Shown: in pieces, positions 51,470 through 61,562 of the stretch
How the letters are laid out: the number at the start of each line of letters is the position of its first letter
How positions within the stretch are numbered: position 1 is the first letter of the stretch
Position numbers and translations under genes: made by a program
The notes under the pieces: generated by a model
Seen by the model: only the letters and a program-made list of their open reading frames with translations
The model's database searches: none
What the model was told of the DNA's origin: nothing
From: Brumimicrobium aurantiacum
Lineage (GTDB): Bacteria; Bacteroidota; Bacteroidia; Flavobacteriales_D; Crocinitomicaceae
Direction: 5' to 3'
DNA: 64,000 bases
NCBI RefSeq assembly: GCF_003402975.1
Contig: NZ_QURB01000010.1
Span: forward strand, 1-64,000

Positions 51470-53368
51470 ATGAAGAAACTTTTATTGATATCATTGGTTT
51501 TGCCGCTTGTTCATGCAAATGTTATAGCACAAAGTCCTGAAGATAGAGCCCGAATAATCGCGTTAACAGATACAGTATCCTTAAATAAAAAAGCAAAGGA
51601 ATGGAATGCTAGATTTGAAAATGGATTGACAATTTCAAAAAAACTTGATATTCCAAAACAAATAATTTCAACCAATAACCAGAGGGCTTATCTAGCAGGA
51701 TTTGATTTTGAAGGTAGACCTGTTTACGATACTGATGATAATTTAGACTTGGCTTTTTCAAGTCGTATTGATAGAATTTGGTCAGGTGGTTCAAGTGGCC
51801 TCAATCTAGATGGATCAGGCATAGAAATTGGTCATTGGGAAGCAGGTGGTCTAGCTTTAATTTCACATCAAGAATACAATGGTCGTGTAACACATGCTGA
51901 AAACGAAACAGTGACGAGTCATGCTACACATACCGCAGGAACGATGATAGGAACAGGAATAGAATCTGATGCAAGAGGAATTGCTTCAAGTGCGACAATT
52001 ATTTCTCGAAGAAGTAACAATGACGAGGCTGAAATGGCTGCTTTTGGGGCTGCAGGAGGAATCGTTTCAAATCATTCATATAGTTCTGGAAATCCTAATG
52101 GAGACCTAACAAAATATGGACTTTACAATTACCACTCCGAAGATTGGGATGAAATAGCCTACGATGCTCCATATTTAACCATTTGTAAATCGGCAGGAAA
52201 TAATAGAAATGATGGCGTAAATTCAGGGGATAACGGATATGACTTGATGTACACAACAGCAGCTTCTAAAAATGTTATTACAATTGGAGCAGTTAATGAT
52301 GTGCCGAATTATATAAACCCTCAATCTGTTATACAATCTTCTTTTACAAATTGGGGACCGACAGATGATTGGAGAATAAAACCAGATATAACTGCCAATG
52401 GAGTTTCAGTTTATTCAGCGGATAATGCCAATGACACAGATTATTCAACAAAAAGTGGTACCTCAATGTCTGCTCCCGCAGTTACTGGTGCTGTTACATT
52501 GTTACAAGAACATTATTATAACAATCAAGGATTTTACATGAAATCAGCAACAGTTAGAGCATTGTTGCAAGGAACTACCGATGAGGCAGGAGCAAATGAT
52601 GGCCCGGATTTTCAAAGTGGTTGGGGATTAATGAATGCAGAAAGAGCTGCTGAAGTAATTACCAATATGGGCATTTCATCAGAACTGAATGAACTTTCAT
52701 TAGCCGATAATGAATCATACTCAACATTGATTATCACTGAAGGTGGAGAGCCATTAACAGCAACAATTGCTTGGACAGACCCTGCGGGAACTCCGGTTAC
52801 AAGTGGAGGAGTTGATGATCAAACTCTAATTCTTGTCAATGATTTAGATATTAGAATTACCAATGCAGCGGGTACAGAGATTTATGAACCTTGGGTGTTA
52901 ACGCCTAACTCAACTTCTGATAACTTTACTGATGCAGCAACAAAAGGTGATAATTACAGAGATAATTTTGAAAGAATTGATGTAGATTTTATGCCACAAG
53001 GAATCTACACTGTTTCAGTAACGCATAAAAATAACCTTGTCAACGGTTTTCAGGATTTTTCATTAATGATTAATGGAGCCAGAATAAGTTCTTTATCAAC
53101 GGATGATTTTCCTCAGAAGGATTTAGCATTTGTAGTTTATCCTAATCCTTCAAGTAATGGATTGTTTAATGTTAATATTCCGAATGAAGTAAAAGGAACT
53201 GAGTTTAAAGTAGAAGTCATAGATTTATTAGGAAGAACGAATAAAAGTGAAGTCTTTAACGAGAATCAATTTAGTCTTGATCTTACTAATATGAATGGAG
53301 GTATATTTATTTTAAAAATTCAAGGGAATGGGAAAATGCACCAAGAACTCATTCGAATTAAAAAGTAA
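51470..53368 (+). CDS. S8-family secreted protease with T9SS sorting domain; catalytic Asp replaced by Glu
   Basis: The 632-residue protein has a signal peptide (MKKLLLISLVLPLVHANVIA). The S8 domain has GIEIGHWEAGGLALISHQEYNGRV (about residues 117-140), TSHATHTAGTMIG (His 151) and KSGTSMSAPAVTGAV (Ser). In normal T9SS subtilases the first motif reads WDGG with the catalytic Asp; here residue 124 is Glu. A C-terminal P-domain-like beta-sandwich (about 405-545) and a T9SS type A domain (VVYPNPSSNGLFNVNIP, GIFILKIQGNG) follow. Glu could still act with His, but activity is uncertain. A candidate promoter TTTG-N16-AAATTTTG lies at 51412-51439. Confidence 0.85.
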   Translation: MKKLLLISLVLPLVHANVIAQSPEDRARIIALTDTVSLNKKAKEWNARFENGLTISKKLDIPKQIISTNNQRAYLAGFDFEGRPVYDTDDNLDLAFSSRIDRIWSGGSSGLNLDGSGIEIGHWEAGGLALISHQEYNGRVTHAENETVTSHATHTAGTMIGTGIESDARGIASSATIISRRSNNDEAEMAAFGAAGGIVSNHSYSSGNPNGDLTKYGLYNYHSEDWDEIAYDAPYLTICKSAGNNRNDGVNSGDNGYDLMYTTAASKNVITIGAVNDVPNYINPQSVIQSSFTNWGPTDDWRIKPDITANGVSVYSADNANDTDYSTKSGTSMSAPAVTGAVTLLQEHYYNNQGFYMKSATVRALLQGTTDEAGANDGPDFQSGWGLMNAERAAEVITNMGISSELNELSLADNESYSTLIITEGGEPLTATIAWTDPAGTPVTSGGVDDQTLILVNDLDIRITNAAGTEIYEPWVLTPNSTSDNFTDAATKGDNYRDNFERIDVDFMPQGIYTVSVTHKNNLVNGFQDFSLMINGARISSLSTDDFPQKDLAFVVYPNPSSNGLFNVNIPNEVKGTEFKVEVIDLLGRTNKSEVFNENQFSLDLTNMNGGIFILKIQGNGKMHQELIRIKK

Positions 53369-53434
53369 GCGCTGGTTGACGAGGAAATTTTGAGTCGGTC
53401 GGACCTATATGTTGTTTAACCTTAATTTTAAATT

Positions 53435-54019
53435 ATGAAATTGAATATTTTTACATCTCTTTTATTCATGCTTGTGACAGTTTTTTCTTTCGCACAATTC
53501 ACAACTAAAACCTGTGTACTTTTTAAGAACAAGGATGATTTTTCAGTAGTTGATCATCATGGTGATTCTACTTTAGTTTTAAAAGTTAAGTGGAATAAAT
53601 ATAATATAGAGAATCAAGGTGTTTTTGAAATTGCCAATGGAAAAGGTTTAAAAAAAGACACGGATGGTATTCGTGAATGGAATAAGAAATACCTTGTGAA
53701 AAATGAAATGGACACTTTGTTGACCTTGCATAAACATGAAGACAGACTCATCATGAATGATGAAATTTCACTTCATATTGAAGAGACGGATGATGGATGG
53801 AAGTTTCTAAATGAACAAAATGAAGTCGTTTATGAACTTGAGTTGCTGTGGAACCACAAAAAATATGTGTTTACCATTCAAGAACATGAATCCTCTCCTG
53901 AGATGAAACACCTCAACCAATTTATCTTAACATCACTTCCGCATCTTGCAGAAAAACGCAGCACATCCGAAGACGAAGTGTTTGATATTTGGTTTATCAT
54001 GTGGTTGACGATGTTATAA
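53435..54019 (+). CDS. Secreted protein of unknown function
   Basis: The 194-residue protein has a signal peptide (FTSLLFMLVTVFSFAQ). The rest is mixed alpha/beta with a segment FLNEQNEVVYELELLWNHKKYVFTIQEHE (about residues 128-156) and no known motif. It ends in a hydrophobic, Trp-containing tail (FDIWFIMWLTML), unusual for a soluble protein. I do not recognise the family. It is probably monocistronic. Confidence 0.6.
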   Translation: MKLNIFTSLLFMLVTVFSFAQFTTKTCVLFKNKDDFSVVDHHGDSTLVLKVKWNKYNIENQGVFEIANGKGLKKDTDGIREWNKKYLVKNEMDTLLTLHKHEDRLIMNDEISLHIEETDDGWKFLNEQNEVVYELELLWNHKKYVFTIQEHESSPEMKHLNQFILTSLPHLAEKRSTSEDEVFDIWFIMWLTML

Positions 54020-54112
54020 AAAAGAACGAAATTATAACATAGCAACAATTCAAGGCTTCTCAAACTATAATTTCATTTCATTTCTTATTTTTACCTTCAA
54101 TCAGGTGAAATA

Positions 54113-55408
54113 ATGAATCAGAAGAAAAAAGTACTTGTTATTGCATATTATTGGCCACCAAGTGGAGGGGCAGGAGTTCAACGTTGGTTAAAGTTGACTA
54201 AATATTTATGCAAATTAGGTCATGAAGTACATGTTTTAACGGTTGATCCCAAACAAGCAAGTTATTTTGCGGTTGATGAAAGTTTGAGACAAGATATTCA
54301 TCCTGATGTTAAAGTTCACCTTTCGGATTCATTTGAACCCATTAACATTTACAGTAAATTCGTTGGTAAGAAGAATGTGCCAACTGCTGGCTACTCTAAT
54401 GTGGACGAACAACATTGGAAGCAAAAATTAGTAAGTGGAATTCGAAGTCATCTTTTTATTCCAGATCCTCGAGTGGGATGGAAAAATCATGCTGTTAAGA
54501 AAGCTTTGGATATTATTAATAACGAAAATATTCATAATGTAATTACAACTTCACCACCTCATTCAACACAATTGATTGGGTTGAAACTGAAGAAAAAGTT
54601 AAAAGAGAAATTAAATTGGATTGTTGATTTTAGAGATCCTTGGACAGATATTTATTATTATCCATTATTACAACATTCTAAAATTTCACATCAAATAAAC
54701 CTTAGTCTAGAAAGAAAGGTCATAGAGCAATCAGATCACATCATTACTGTTGGTGAAGGGTTTAAATCATCATTTTTGTCTAAAACCAACAAAGTAAAAC
54801 CCACTAAGTTTGAAATCATCTCGAATGCTTTCGATCCTGATGATTTTCGCATGAAGGATGAGGTTAAACCTGAGAAAGATGTTTTTCTTGCTTCATATAT
54901 TGGAACTGTTTCTGATACTTATGAACCTGAAATATTTTTTGAAGCTTTAGGTCAATTGGCAAACGATTTTCCTGATGCACCAATTCGATTCAAAGCGACA
55001 GGCGTGGTCTCAGACAGATTACAACATTTCATTAAAGATAAACTAGGAAATAAAGCTTCATTTCACGACCCTGTACCTCATGAAGAGGCGGTACATGCGA
55101 TGCTTAAATCGCATGTGCTATTATTGATTACTCCAGGAATTGAAGGTACAATCCCAGGAAAAACATTTGAGTATTTAGCTTCAGGTAGACGAATTGTAAG
55201 TGTTGGAAAAGGAGATAGTGCGAAGGCAATCGAAAAATGTAAAGCAGGAAAGGCTTTTGATCGTACAGAGACAAAAGAGCTTTATACTTATTTGAAGGAA
55301 GCCCTAATGGATTTCAAAGCAAAAAAAGAATTCACAACAAATTACGAAGAATTGAAGAAAATGTCATGGGACTACAATGCTACTCAAGTCGCCAAACTTC
55401 TCAAGTAA
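54113..55408 (+). CDS. Glycosyltransferase, GT4-like
   Basis: The 431-residue protein has the GT-B fold of family 4: KVLVIAYYWPPSGGAGVQRWLKLTKYLCKLGHEVHVLTV at residues 6-44, WIVDFRDPWTD (about 163-173), IITVGEGFKSSF, FEIISNAFDPDDF, and the donor-binding GIEGTIPGKTFEYLASGRRIVSVG (about 343-366) with the conserved Glu of the EX7E-like motif. It probably adds a sugar in cell-surface polysaccharide or lipid-linked glycan synthesis. It stands alone, without other polysaccharide genes. Confidence 0.88.
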   Translation: MNQKKKVLVIAYYWPPSGGAGVQRWLKLTKYLCKLGHEVHVLTVDPKQASYFAVDESLRQDIHPDVKVHLSDSFEPINIYSKFVGKKNVPTAGYSNVDEQHWKQKLVSGIRSHLFIPDPRVGWKNHAVKKALDIINNENIHNVITTSPPHSTQLIGLKLKKKLKEKLNWIVDFRDPWTDIYYYPLLQHSKISHQINLSLERKVIEQSDHIITVGEGFKSSFLSKTNKVKPTKFEIISNAFDPDDFRMKDEVKPEKDVFLASYIGTVSDTYEPEIFFEALGQLANDFPDAPIRFKATGVVSDRLQHFIKDKLGNKASFHDPVPHEEAVHAMLKSHVLLLITPGIEGTIPGKTFEYLASGRRIVSVGKGDSAKAIEKCKAGKAFDRTETKELYTYLKEALMDFKAKKEFTTNYEELKKMSWDYNATQVAKLLK

Positions 55409-55516
55409 AACTAAATTAGTTTACGCGTATAAAAAATCAATCTCACAGCAAAATAAATATTTCGCTGCCGCGCGCTTTCAATTCGTGGTCGAAATACCTA
55501 TTGGTCAATTGTGGCG

Positions 55517-56824
55517 TTAAAACAATCTTTGAAAATCTCCACTTAACAAAGCAATGTTTAATCTTGCAGTTTGGTATTCAATTTGGGATTGAAGCAATCT
55601 TCCTTCTGCCTGAATTGCACTGTACTGAATTTCTCTTAATTCCAAAGGTGTTATACTTCCTGCATTTAACGCTTTCTGTGAAATTTCAATAATTGATTGT
55701 GTTTGTGAAATATTACGCTGTTCAAACAATAATTTCTCCTTAGAGAATTGTAAAACTTGATAGTAATTGTTTAAATCCGCTAAAGCAGAAATTGAATCAT
55801 TTTTTAAAGTCAATTGCGCACGTTCCTCGTTCAAACGACTATTCCTTAATTCAGTAGCACGAGATAAATGATTTAAGATACTCCATGAAGCTGTAATTCC
55901 AACACTTGGTCCGTAGCTTCGATTGGAAGCTAAAAATCCAACTTCATTTACAGAGCTTCCGAAATTATATGCAGCATAAAAACTCAATTGAGGATAAAAT
56001 CTACTTTTTGCTTCTTTGGTGGTTAATTCAGTTACTGCAATGTTTGATTTTGCTTGCATGATTGAAGTATTTTGTTCACTAAATTGTTTGGCTATTTCAT
56101 CCCAATTTGGTGTTTCTTCATTCACATTTAAATCTCCTTTAACCCTTATTTCCTCGTTTACAGGTAGCTGAAGTATCTTGATTAGATCAGCTTTAATTTG
56201 AGCTTGAGCTTGTTGATTGGCAATATATGCAGCGCTATCTGCTGTAAGATCAAGTTCTGCTTGCATCAATTGAATTCTATTTGCAGCACCGCTATTGAAA
56301 CGGTTTTGTGTATAATCCTTACGCATCTTCGATAATTCAATTGCACCAGTGTAGACTTCTTCCATTTCCTGAAGAGATAAAAGGGTGTAGTAATTCACAA
56401 CTGCCTCATAAATTTTCATTTCCATCGCTGCACGAAGATTTAACTCACTATAACGCTCTAGTTCGTCTAGTTTTTTGTCTGTTATAAACATTTTAAATCC
56501 ATCAAAAAATGTCCAGTTTAAAACAGCACCAGCGCTAAAAGCTGTGTTTTTAGCATTTGTAGCTTCCGTAATGTCACCACTTAAAAATTCCTGTCGAGCT
56601 GTATTTAAAGTTAAGTCCTGAGTTGCTTCAATGTTTAAGGTAGGTAAATATCCTGCATTTCCCGGGTTGTTGCTGTTTTTGGCTATTTCTGCATCAATTT
56701 TTGAAATTTGAATACCAAAGTTTTGTGTTAACACACGGTCAACAACTTGCTGTAAACTTAGCTCCTTTTGTCCAATTGCAATTGAACTGAAAATTAGTAA
56801 ACTACTTATGATAAGTGCTTTCAT
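55517..56824 (-). CDS. TolC-family outer-membrane efflux protein
   Basis: The 435-residue protein has a signal peptide (ALIISSLLIFSSIAIG) and two outer membrane efflux protein repeats (about 22-215 and 225-430) made of long helices: VDRVLTQNFGIQISKIDAEIAKN and LNAGSITPLELREIQYSAIQAEGRLLQSQIEYQTARLN near the end. It forms the outer-membrane channel of the tripartite RND pump. Its start codon overlaps the stop codon of the permease gene, so it is the last gene of the marR-adaptor-permease-TolC operon. Confidence 0.93.
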   Translation of the reverse strand: MKALIISSLLIFSSIAIGQKELSLQQVVDRVLTQNFGIQISKIDAEIAKNSNNPGNAGYLPTLNIEATQDLTLNTARQEFLSGDITEATNAKNTAFSAGAVLNWTFFDGFKMFITDKKLDELERYSELNLRAAMEMKIYEAVVNYYTLLSLQEMEEVYTGAIELSKMRKDYTQNRFNSGAANRIQLMQAELDLTADSAAYIANQQAQAQIKADLIKILQLPVNEEIRVKGDLNVNEETPNWDEIAKQFSEQNTSIMQAKSNIAVTELTTKEAKSRFYPQLSFYAAYNFGSSVNEVGFLASNRSYGPSVGITASWSILNHLSRATELRNSRLNEERAQLTLKNDSISALADLNNYYQVLQFSKEKLLFEQRNISQTQSIIEISQKALNAGSITPLELREIQYSAIQAEGRLLQSQIEYQTARLNIALLSGDFQRLF

Positions 56825-59800
56825 TATGTAAGTTCTTTTGTTTCTGTTTTACCTTTGTACTTCGAAGAAATATAAATGTATATTCCTGGAATTATGTAGA
56901 GGGTTAACACCAATGAGAAGGTTAAACCTCCAATAATTGAAAGTCCCATTGGTATTCTACTTGTTGCAGCATCTCCAAGTGCAAGAGCAATTGGAAGCGC
57001 ACCTAAAATAGTTGCTAAAGAAGTCATTAAAATTGGTCTAAATCGTTCAGATGATGCGTCAATAATTGCAGATTTTAATGTTAGACCAGCTTTCTTTCGC
57101 TGATTAGCAAATTCAACAATTAGAATTCCGTTTTTGGTAACTAATCCGACCAAAACAATAATACCAATTTGACTAAAAATATTTAATGTTTGATCAAATA
57201 ACCACAAGGTTAAAACTGCCCCTGCAAGTGCTAATGGAACAGTTAACATAATCGTAAATGGATCTCTGAAGCTCTCAAATTGAGCTGATAATACAAGGTA
57301 AACCAGTACAAGTGCCAGTCCAAAGGCAAAGATTAAACTTCCTCCACTTTCTGCAAACTCTTTTGATGTTCCAGCTAAAGAAGTTGAGAATGATGGATCC
57401 AATATTTCCTCTGCGATTTTATCCATTTCTGCAATCCCATCTCCAATTGTTTTTCCAGGAACTGGAGCAGCAGATACGGTTGCCGAAACATATCTATTGT
57501 ATCTAAATAATTGGGGCGGACTGGATTCGTCTTTGATGTCAACTAAATTGCTCAACGGAATTAATTCCCCACTTTTGCTTCTCACGTTGATTTCCTGTAA
57601 ATCTTTTGGTTCATTTCTGAATTCTTTCATGGCTTGTCCAATCACCTCATACTGTTTTCCATCTTTAATGAAATATCCATATCGCTGTCCAGAGAAGTAC
57701 AATTGCATTGTTTGCGCAATGTCCAATACTGAAACGCCAACTGTATTGGCTTTCTCACGGTTGATGGTAACTTGTAGTTCGGGTTTGTTGAACTTTAAAT
57801 TGATGTCTACCATTTGAAAAACAGGACTGTTCCTCGCCTTGTCTAAGAAATCAGGGAGTATTTCTTCCAACTTTTTAAGGTTTGGGGCTTGTAAAACATA
57901 TTGTACCGGCAAGCCTGACATTCTTCCGCCTCCAATGGTTTGCTCTTGAACGACGAATGTTCTGGCAAAATTGAAATCTTTGAGCTTGGTTGAAATCTCA
58001 TTGGCCAACTGACTCTGACTTTTTTCTCTTTCATTCTTATTCACTAAGTTCATTCTTACAAACCCAGTATTCGTTGAAATTGATGAACCAAAGCCTGGAG
58101 AGGTTACCGCTAGAAGATTTCTTTTTTCTTCCATTGTATCTACAAACGAAATGATTTTACGTTGAAATTCATCCATTCGCTCATAAGAAGTTCCTTCAGG
58201 CGCTGTACTCATGATCATCAATCGGCCTTTGTCTTCCATTGGCGCTAATTCTGATTGTAACTGACTTCCAAAGAAAAAGATTGATCCTATTATAATGGCC
58301 ATGTAAATAAATGCTTGCCATGGACGTTTCATAAAGGCGATTAAAGTACGTTTGTAACCTCTTGTTAAACCTTCAAAAAAGCGTTCTGATTTCATGAAAA
58401 TCTTGCTTCTGTTTTTGGTCTTCTTCAATAGACGAGAAGACATCATTGGTGTTAAAGACAAAGAAACAAAAGAAGAGATGATAACGGAACCTGCGACAAC
58501 AATACCAAATTCTCTAAACAATCGACCTGTTAACCCTTCCAAGAAAATTACAGGCATAAATACAGCTGTTAGTGTAATTGTTGTTGCGATTACGGCAAAA
58601 ATAATTTCATTTGCTCCTTCAATGGCCGCTTTTTTGGGTTTCATCCCACGTTCAATTTTCGTATAAATGTTTTCCATTACCACAATGGCATCATCAACCA
58701 CCAGTCCTGTGGTAAGTACAATAGCCAATAAGGTTAAGATATTAATCGAGAAATCCATTAAATACATTATGAAGAATGTACCAATTAATGAAATTGGAAT
58801 TGCGATAATAGGAACAAGCGTAGTTCTCCAATTCCTCAAAAACATGAATACGACAAGCACAACCAATAAAAATGAAATCAATACCGTTTCTTTCACCTCG
58901 GCAATAGATTTTCTTATGTTTTCTGTTGTATCTAATGCAACACCAAGATGAATGTCTTCAGGTAAATCGGCACTAATTTGATTGATTTTTGCATAAATTT
59001 CATCTACAATCTCAATGTAATTAGCTCCAGGCTGTGGCTGAATGGCAATTCCAATCATTGGAACACCTTTGTTTCCTCGAAGAATCGTTCTTTCGTTCTC
59101 AGGTCGCATTTCTGCAGAACCAATGTCTTTCAATCGAATGATTTCGTCATTTTCTTCACGAATAATAAGGTTGTTGAATTCCTCTTCTGTGGTTAATCGA
59201 CCAAATGTTCTGATGGTTAATTCAACATCATCTCCTTCAATTCTCCCGGACGGAAGTTCAATGTTTTCTCTCAATAAGGCTGCTTGTACTTCAGTTGCAG
59301 TGATGTTTTTTGCCGTCAATTTATTAGGCTCAAGCATCAATTTCATTGAGAATAACTTTTCCCCCCAAAGATAAATTCGGCTAATTCCCGAAATGGTTTG
59401 TAAACGTTCCTTAAATAAATTGATTCCAATATCAGTTAACTCAAGTAAACTTCGATTGTCTGACTGTACAGTTAAAGAGAAAATGGTTTCGGCATCAGCA
59501 TCAGATTTCGCAACAATTGGTGGATCAGCATCATCTGGCAATTGTCGTATCGCTCCAGAAACTTTATCTCGAATATCGTTTGCGGCATTGTCCAAATCAA
59601 GGTCTAGATTAAACTCTACTGTAATTGTGCTTCGTCCATCACTACTCACAGAAGTCATCGTTCTAATTCCTTGGACTTGATTAACAGCTTCCTCTAAAGG
59701 TTCCGTAATCTGCGACTCAATAATGTCGGCATTTGCCCCAGAATAGTTTGTTGTTACTGTAATAATTGGTGGGTCTACAGATGGAAACTCTCTTACACCT

Positions 59801-59895
59801 AAGGAGTAAAAACCAATTGCTCCGAAAATCACAATTACGATAGACATTACTATCGCGAGAACAGGGCGATTTATACTTGTTGTTGAAATACTCAT
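56824..59895 (-). CDS. RND multidrug-type efflux permease (HAE1 family)
   Basis: The 1023-residue protein starts SISTTSINRPVLAIVMSIVIVIFG and has the RND layout: 12 membrane helices and two large periplasmic loops. The conserved GLVVDDAIVVMENI lies at about residues 398-411. TM4 contains the Asp pair used for proton relay. TM10-11 have VGLVTKNGILIVEFANQ (about 925-942). It is driven by the proton gradient and exports hydrophobic drugs or dyes through the TolC channel. It starts with an ATGA overlap with the adaptor gene and ends overlapping the tolC-like start. Confidence 0.96.
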   Translation of the reverse strand: MSISTTSINRPVLAIVMSIVIVIFGAIGFYSLGVREFPSVDPPIITVTTNYSGANADIIESQITEPLEEAVNQVQGIRTMTSVSSDGRSTITVEFNLDLDLDNAANDIRDKVSGAIRQLPDDADPPIVAKSDADAETIFSLTVQSDNRSLLELTDIGINLFKERLQTISGISRIYLWGEKLFSMKLMLEPNKLTAKNITATEVQAALLRENIELPSGRIEGDDVELTIRTFGRLTTEEEFNNLIIREENDEIIRLKDIGSAEMRPENERTILRGNKGVPMIGIAIQPQPGANYIEIVDEIYAKINQISADLPEDIHLGVALDTTENIRKSIAEVKETVLISFLLVVLVVFMFLRNWRTTLVPIIAIPISLIGTFFIMYLMDFSINILTLLAIVLTTGLVVDDAIVVMENIYTKIERGMKPKKAAIEGANEIIFAVIATTITLTAVFMPVIFLEGLTGRLFREFGIVVAGSVIISSFVSLSLTPMMSSRLLKKTKNRSKIFMKSERFFEGLTRGYKRTLIAFMKRPWQAFIYMAIIIGSIFFFGSQLQSELAPMEDKGRLMIMSTAPEGTSYERMDEFQRKIISFVDTMEEKRNLLAVTSPGFGSSISTNTGFVRMNLVNKNEREKSQSQLANEISTKLKDFNFARTFVVQEQTIGGGRMSGLPVQYVLQAPNLKKLEEILPDFLDKARNSPVFQMVDINLKFNKPELQVTINREKANTVGVSVLDIAQTMQLYFSGQRYGYFIKDGKQYEVIGQAMKEFRNEPKDLQEINVRSKSGELIPLSNLVDIKDESSPPQLFRYNRYVSATVSAAPVPGKTIGDGIAEMDKIAEEILDPSFSTSLAGTSKEFAESGGSLIFAFGLALVLVYLVLSAQFESFRDPFTIMLTVPLALAGAVLTLWLFDQTLNIFSQIGIIVLVGLVTKNGILIVEFANQRKKAGLTLKSAIIDASSERFRPILMTSLATILGALPIALALGDAATSRIPMGLSIIGGLTFSLVLTLYIIPGIYIYISSKYKGKTETKELT

Positions 59896-60935
59896 TTAAT
59901 TTCGTTTTTCGCTTTGATAGACATCCCTTCACGCATTCCTAAAAGTCCTGTCATTACAATAGTGTCATTGGGCAGGACTTCTCCGTAAATCTGAACCATT
60001 TTATTTGATCGATTTCCTATGTTCACCTTTTTCTGAGTTGCTTTACCATTTTTGAATACCCAAACAATTTGACCATCAATAACAGAAACAATTGCAGATG
60101 TAGGAACGCTAATGCTGTTTGGAACCTCCCCAATGTTGTAATCTACGTTGACAAATCCTCCTGCAACGATATTATCACTTTGCTCGATTTTTGCGCGAAC
60201 ATTTAACATCTGAGTATTTTCATTAATAACTGGGTTCATTGCGTAAACTTCAGCTTTGACAGGAGTGGACTGAATTGAGTCAGACGGCGGTCTTAAAACT
60301 ACTTCTTGTCCTTGTTGAACCTTATGAGCATAACGTTGCGCTATTGCGAAGTCTACTTTTAGTTTGTCGGTTTGCGCAAGGACAGTGATTAAATCATTTG
60401 TTGTAATAAAGGCGCCTTCACTTATTTCTCTCAAACCAGCTTTTCCTGTGAATGGAGCAGTAATTCTTCCTTTAGCGATTTGAACATCCAAAGATTGAAT
60501 CTGAGCTTTTAAAGAATTAACTTTTGATTCCGCCTGCTCGAATGCTTCTTCTGTACCAGCTTCACTTTCTAAAAGTGATTTTTTTCGGGCTTTATCTTTT
60601 TCAGCTAAAGCTAAATCAACATTTAATTTATTGCGTTCTGCATTAAGAATGTCCGTATCTACTGTGACCATTAATTGGCCTTTTTTGACAAGACTTCCTT
60701 CTTCAAAATGAATTTTTTTCACTCTACCATTAATTTCACTGAAGATTTTCACTTGTTCAAATGGCATTGTTTTTCCTGGAACAGTGATGATTTCCTCGAA
60801 TGTTTCGGCTTGAGCTACGTAGTAGTTAACCTTTGTGTAGTCAATCGCACCAGTGTTTGTTTTTAACCCTGGATCTTCACTACATGATAAAACAAGTAGC
60901 ATTGGAAGCGAAAGTATGAGCGTTTTAATATTCAT
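59892..60935 (-). CDS. RND periplasmic adaptor lipoprotein
   Basis: The 347-residue protein has a lipoprotein signal (ILSLPMLLVLSC, Cys 18). The membrane-fusion architecture is clear: a biotinyl-lipoyl half (IFSEINGRVKKIHFEEGSLVKKGQLMVTVD, about residues 65-94), a helical hairpin (about 95-145), the second lipoyl half (GRITAPFTGKAGLREISEGAFI, about 157-178) and a beta-barrel domain. It connects the inner-membrane permease to TolC. The gene overlaps the permease start by four bases and follows marR by three bases. Confidence 0.94.
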   Translation of the reverse strand: MNIKTLILSLPMLLVLSCSEDPGLKTNTGAIDYTKVNYYVAQAETFEEIITVPGKTMPFEQVKIFSEINGRVKKIHFEEGSLVKKGQLMVTVDTDILNAERNKLNVDLALAEKDKARKKSLLESEAGTEEAFEQAESKVNSLKAQIQSLDVQIAKGRITAPFTGKAGLREISEGAFITTNDLITVLAQTDKLKVDFAIAQRYAHKVQQGQEVVLRPPSDSIQSTPVKAEVYAMNPVINENTQMLNVRAKIEQSDNIVAGGFVNVDYNIGEVPNSISVPTSAIVSVIDGQIVWVFKNGKATQKKVNIGNRSNKMVQIYGEVLPNDTIVMTGLLGMREGMSIKAKNEIK

Positions 60936-60938
60936 TTT

Positions 60939-61415
60939 CTATTTTTTAATTCTTTTATAATCAAGTACAATCTTTTCTTCCTTCACAGGTCCAAGTTTAT
61001 TCACCAACTTTGTAATTCCAGAGAAGAAATCGTCATCTGCATTTGCATCAAATGCTTCTGTAAATTCTTGATCTGTTTCAATTAAGGCTTGTGTAACATC
61101 CGGAACATATTTTTTACCGTTTTCAGTGATATGAAGTAAAAAAGACCTTTTGTCTATTGGGTGTTGTCGTTTTTCAACTAGATTCATTTCAGTGAGATGC
61201 TTGATGATTCTAACAACCATTACTTTGTCGGTTCTTACAATATCTCCTAATTGTTTAGAATTTATTTTTCCATCATTTTCTGAAATGATCCAAAATGAAT
61301 AATAGTATCGATCTATAGGTAAATGCTCAAGTTTTTCACTCAGTGTTCCTAAGTACTGTTTTGTTAAAATCGCAAATAACTTTCCTAAAGGGACGTTTTG
61401 TTCAGCTTTAATCAT
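60939..61415 (-). CDS. MarR-family regulator of the efflux operon
   Basis: The 158-residue winged-helix protein has YYYSFWIISENDGKINSKQLGDIVRTDKVMVVRIIKHLTEMNLVEKRQHPIDKRSFLLHITENGKKYV (about residues 37-104), with the DKRS wing motif of MarR. It is first in the operon with the adaptor, permease and TolC genes, so it probably represses them and itself. Two 14-base dyads over its own -7 element (61443-61473) are candidate operators. The ligand that relieves repression is unknown. Confidence 0.92.
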   Translation of the reverse strand: MIKAEQNVPLGKLFAILTKQYLGTLSEKLEHLPIDRYYYSFWIISENDGKINSKQLGDIVRTDKVMVVRIIKHLTEMNLVEKRQHPIDKRSFLLHITENGKKYVPDVTQALIETDQEFTEAFDANADDDFFSGITKLVNKLGPVKEEKIVLDYKRIKK

Positions 61416-61442
61416 ATTGAATAACTTTTCTGAAGAAGTTTA

Positions 61443-61473
61443 CAAAGTTAACGAATTAACAAATGAATATTTG
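61443..61473 (-). promoter_or_regulatory. MarR operator dyads over the efflux operon promoter
   Basis: On the plus strand GTTAA-CGAA-TTAAC (61447-61460) and CAAAT-GAAT-ATTTG (61460-61473) are two adjacent perfect dyads with five-base arms. On the minus strand TAACTTTG (61450-61443) is a perfect -7 box that overlaps the first dyad. MarR binding there would block RNA polymerase. Confidence 0.5.
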
Positions 61474-61543
61474 CTATGTTTAGAAAAGTTCTAAATAAAC
61501 TGTTAAATAACCTTGACATAATGTTTCCCAGTTTTTAGGGTCG

Positions 61544-61551
61544 TATTTTTG
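61544..61551 (+). promoter_or_regulatory. -7 element of the S1/P1 nuclease promoter
   Basis: TATTTTTG is a perfect TAnnTTTG box 11 bases before the nuclease ATG. The best -33 match is TTTC at 61524-61527 with a 16-base spacer. The leader would be very short. Confidence 0.4.
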
Positions 61552-61562
61552 ATATAAATTGA

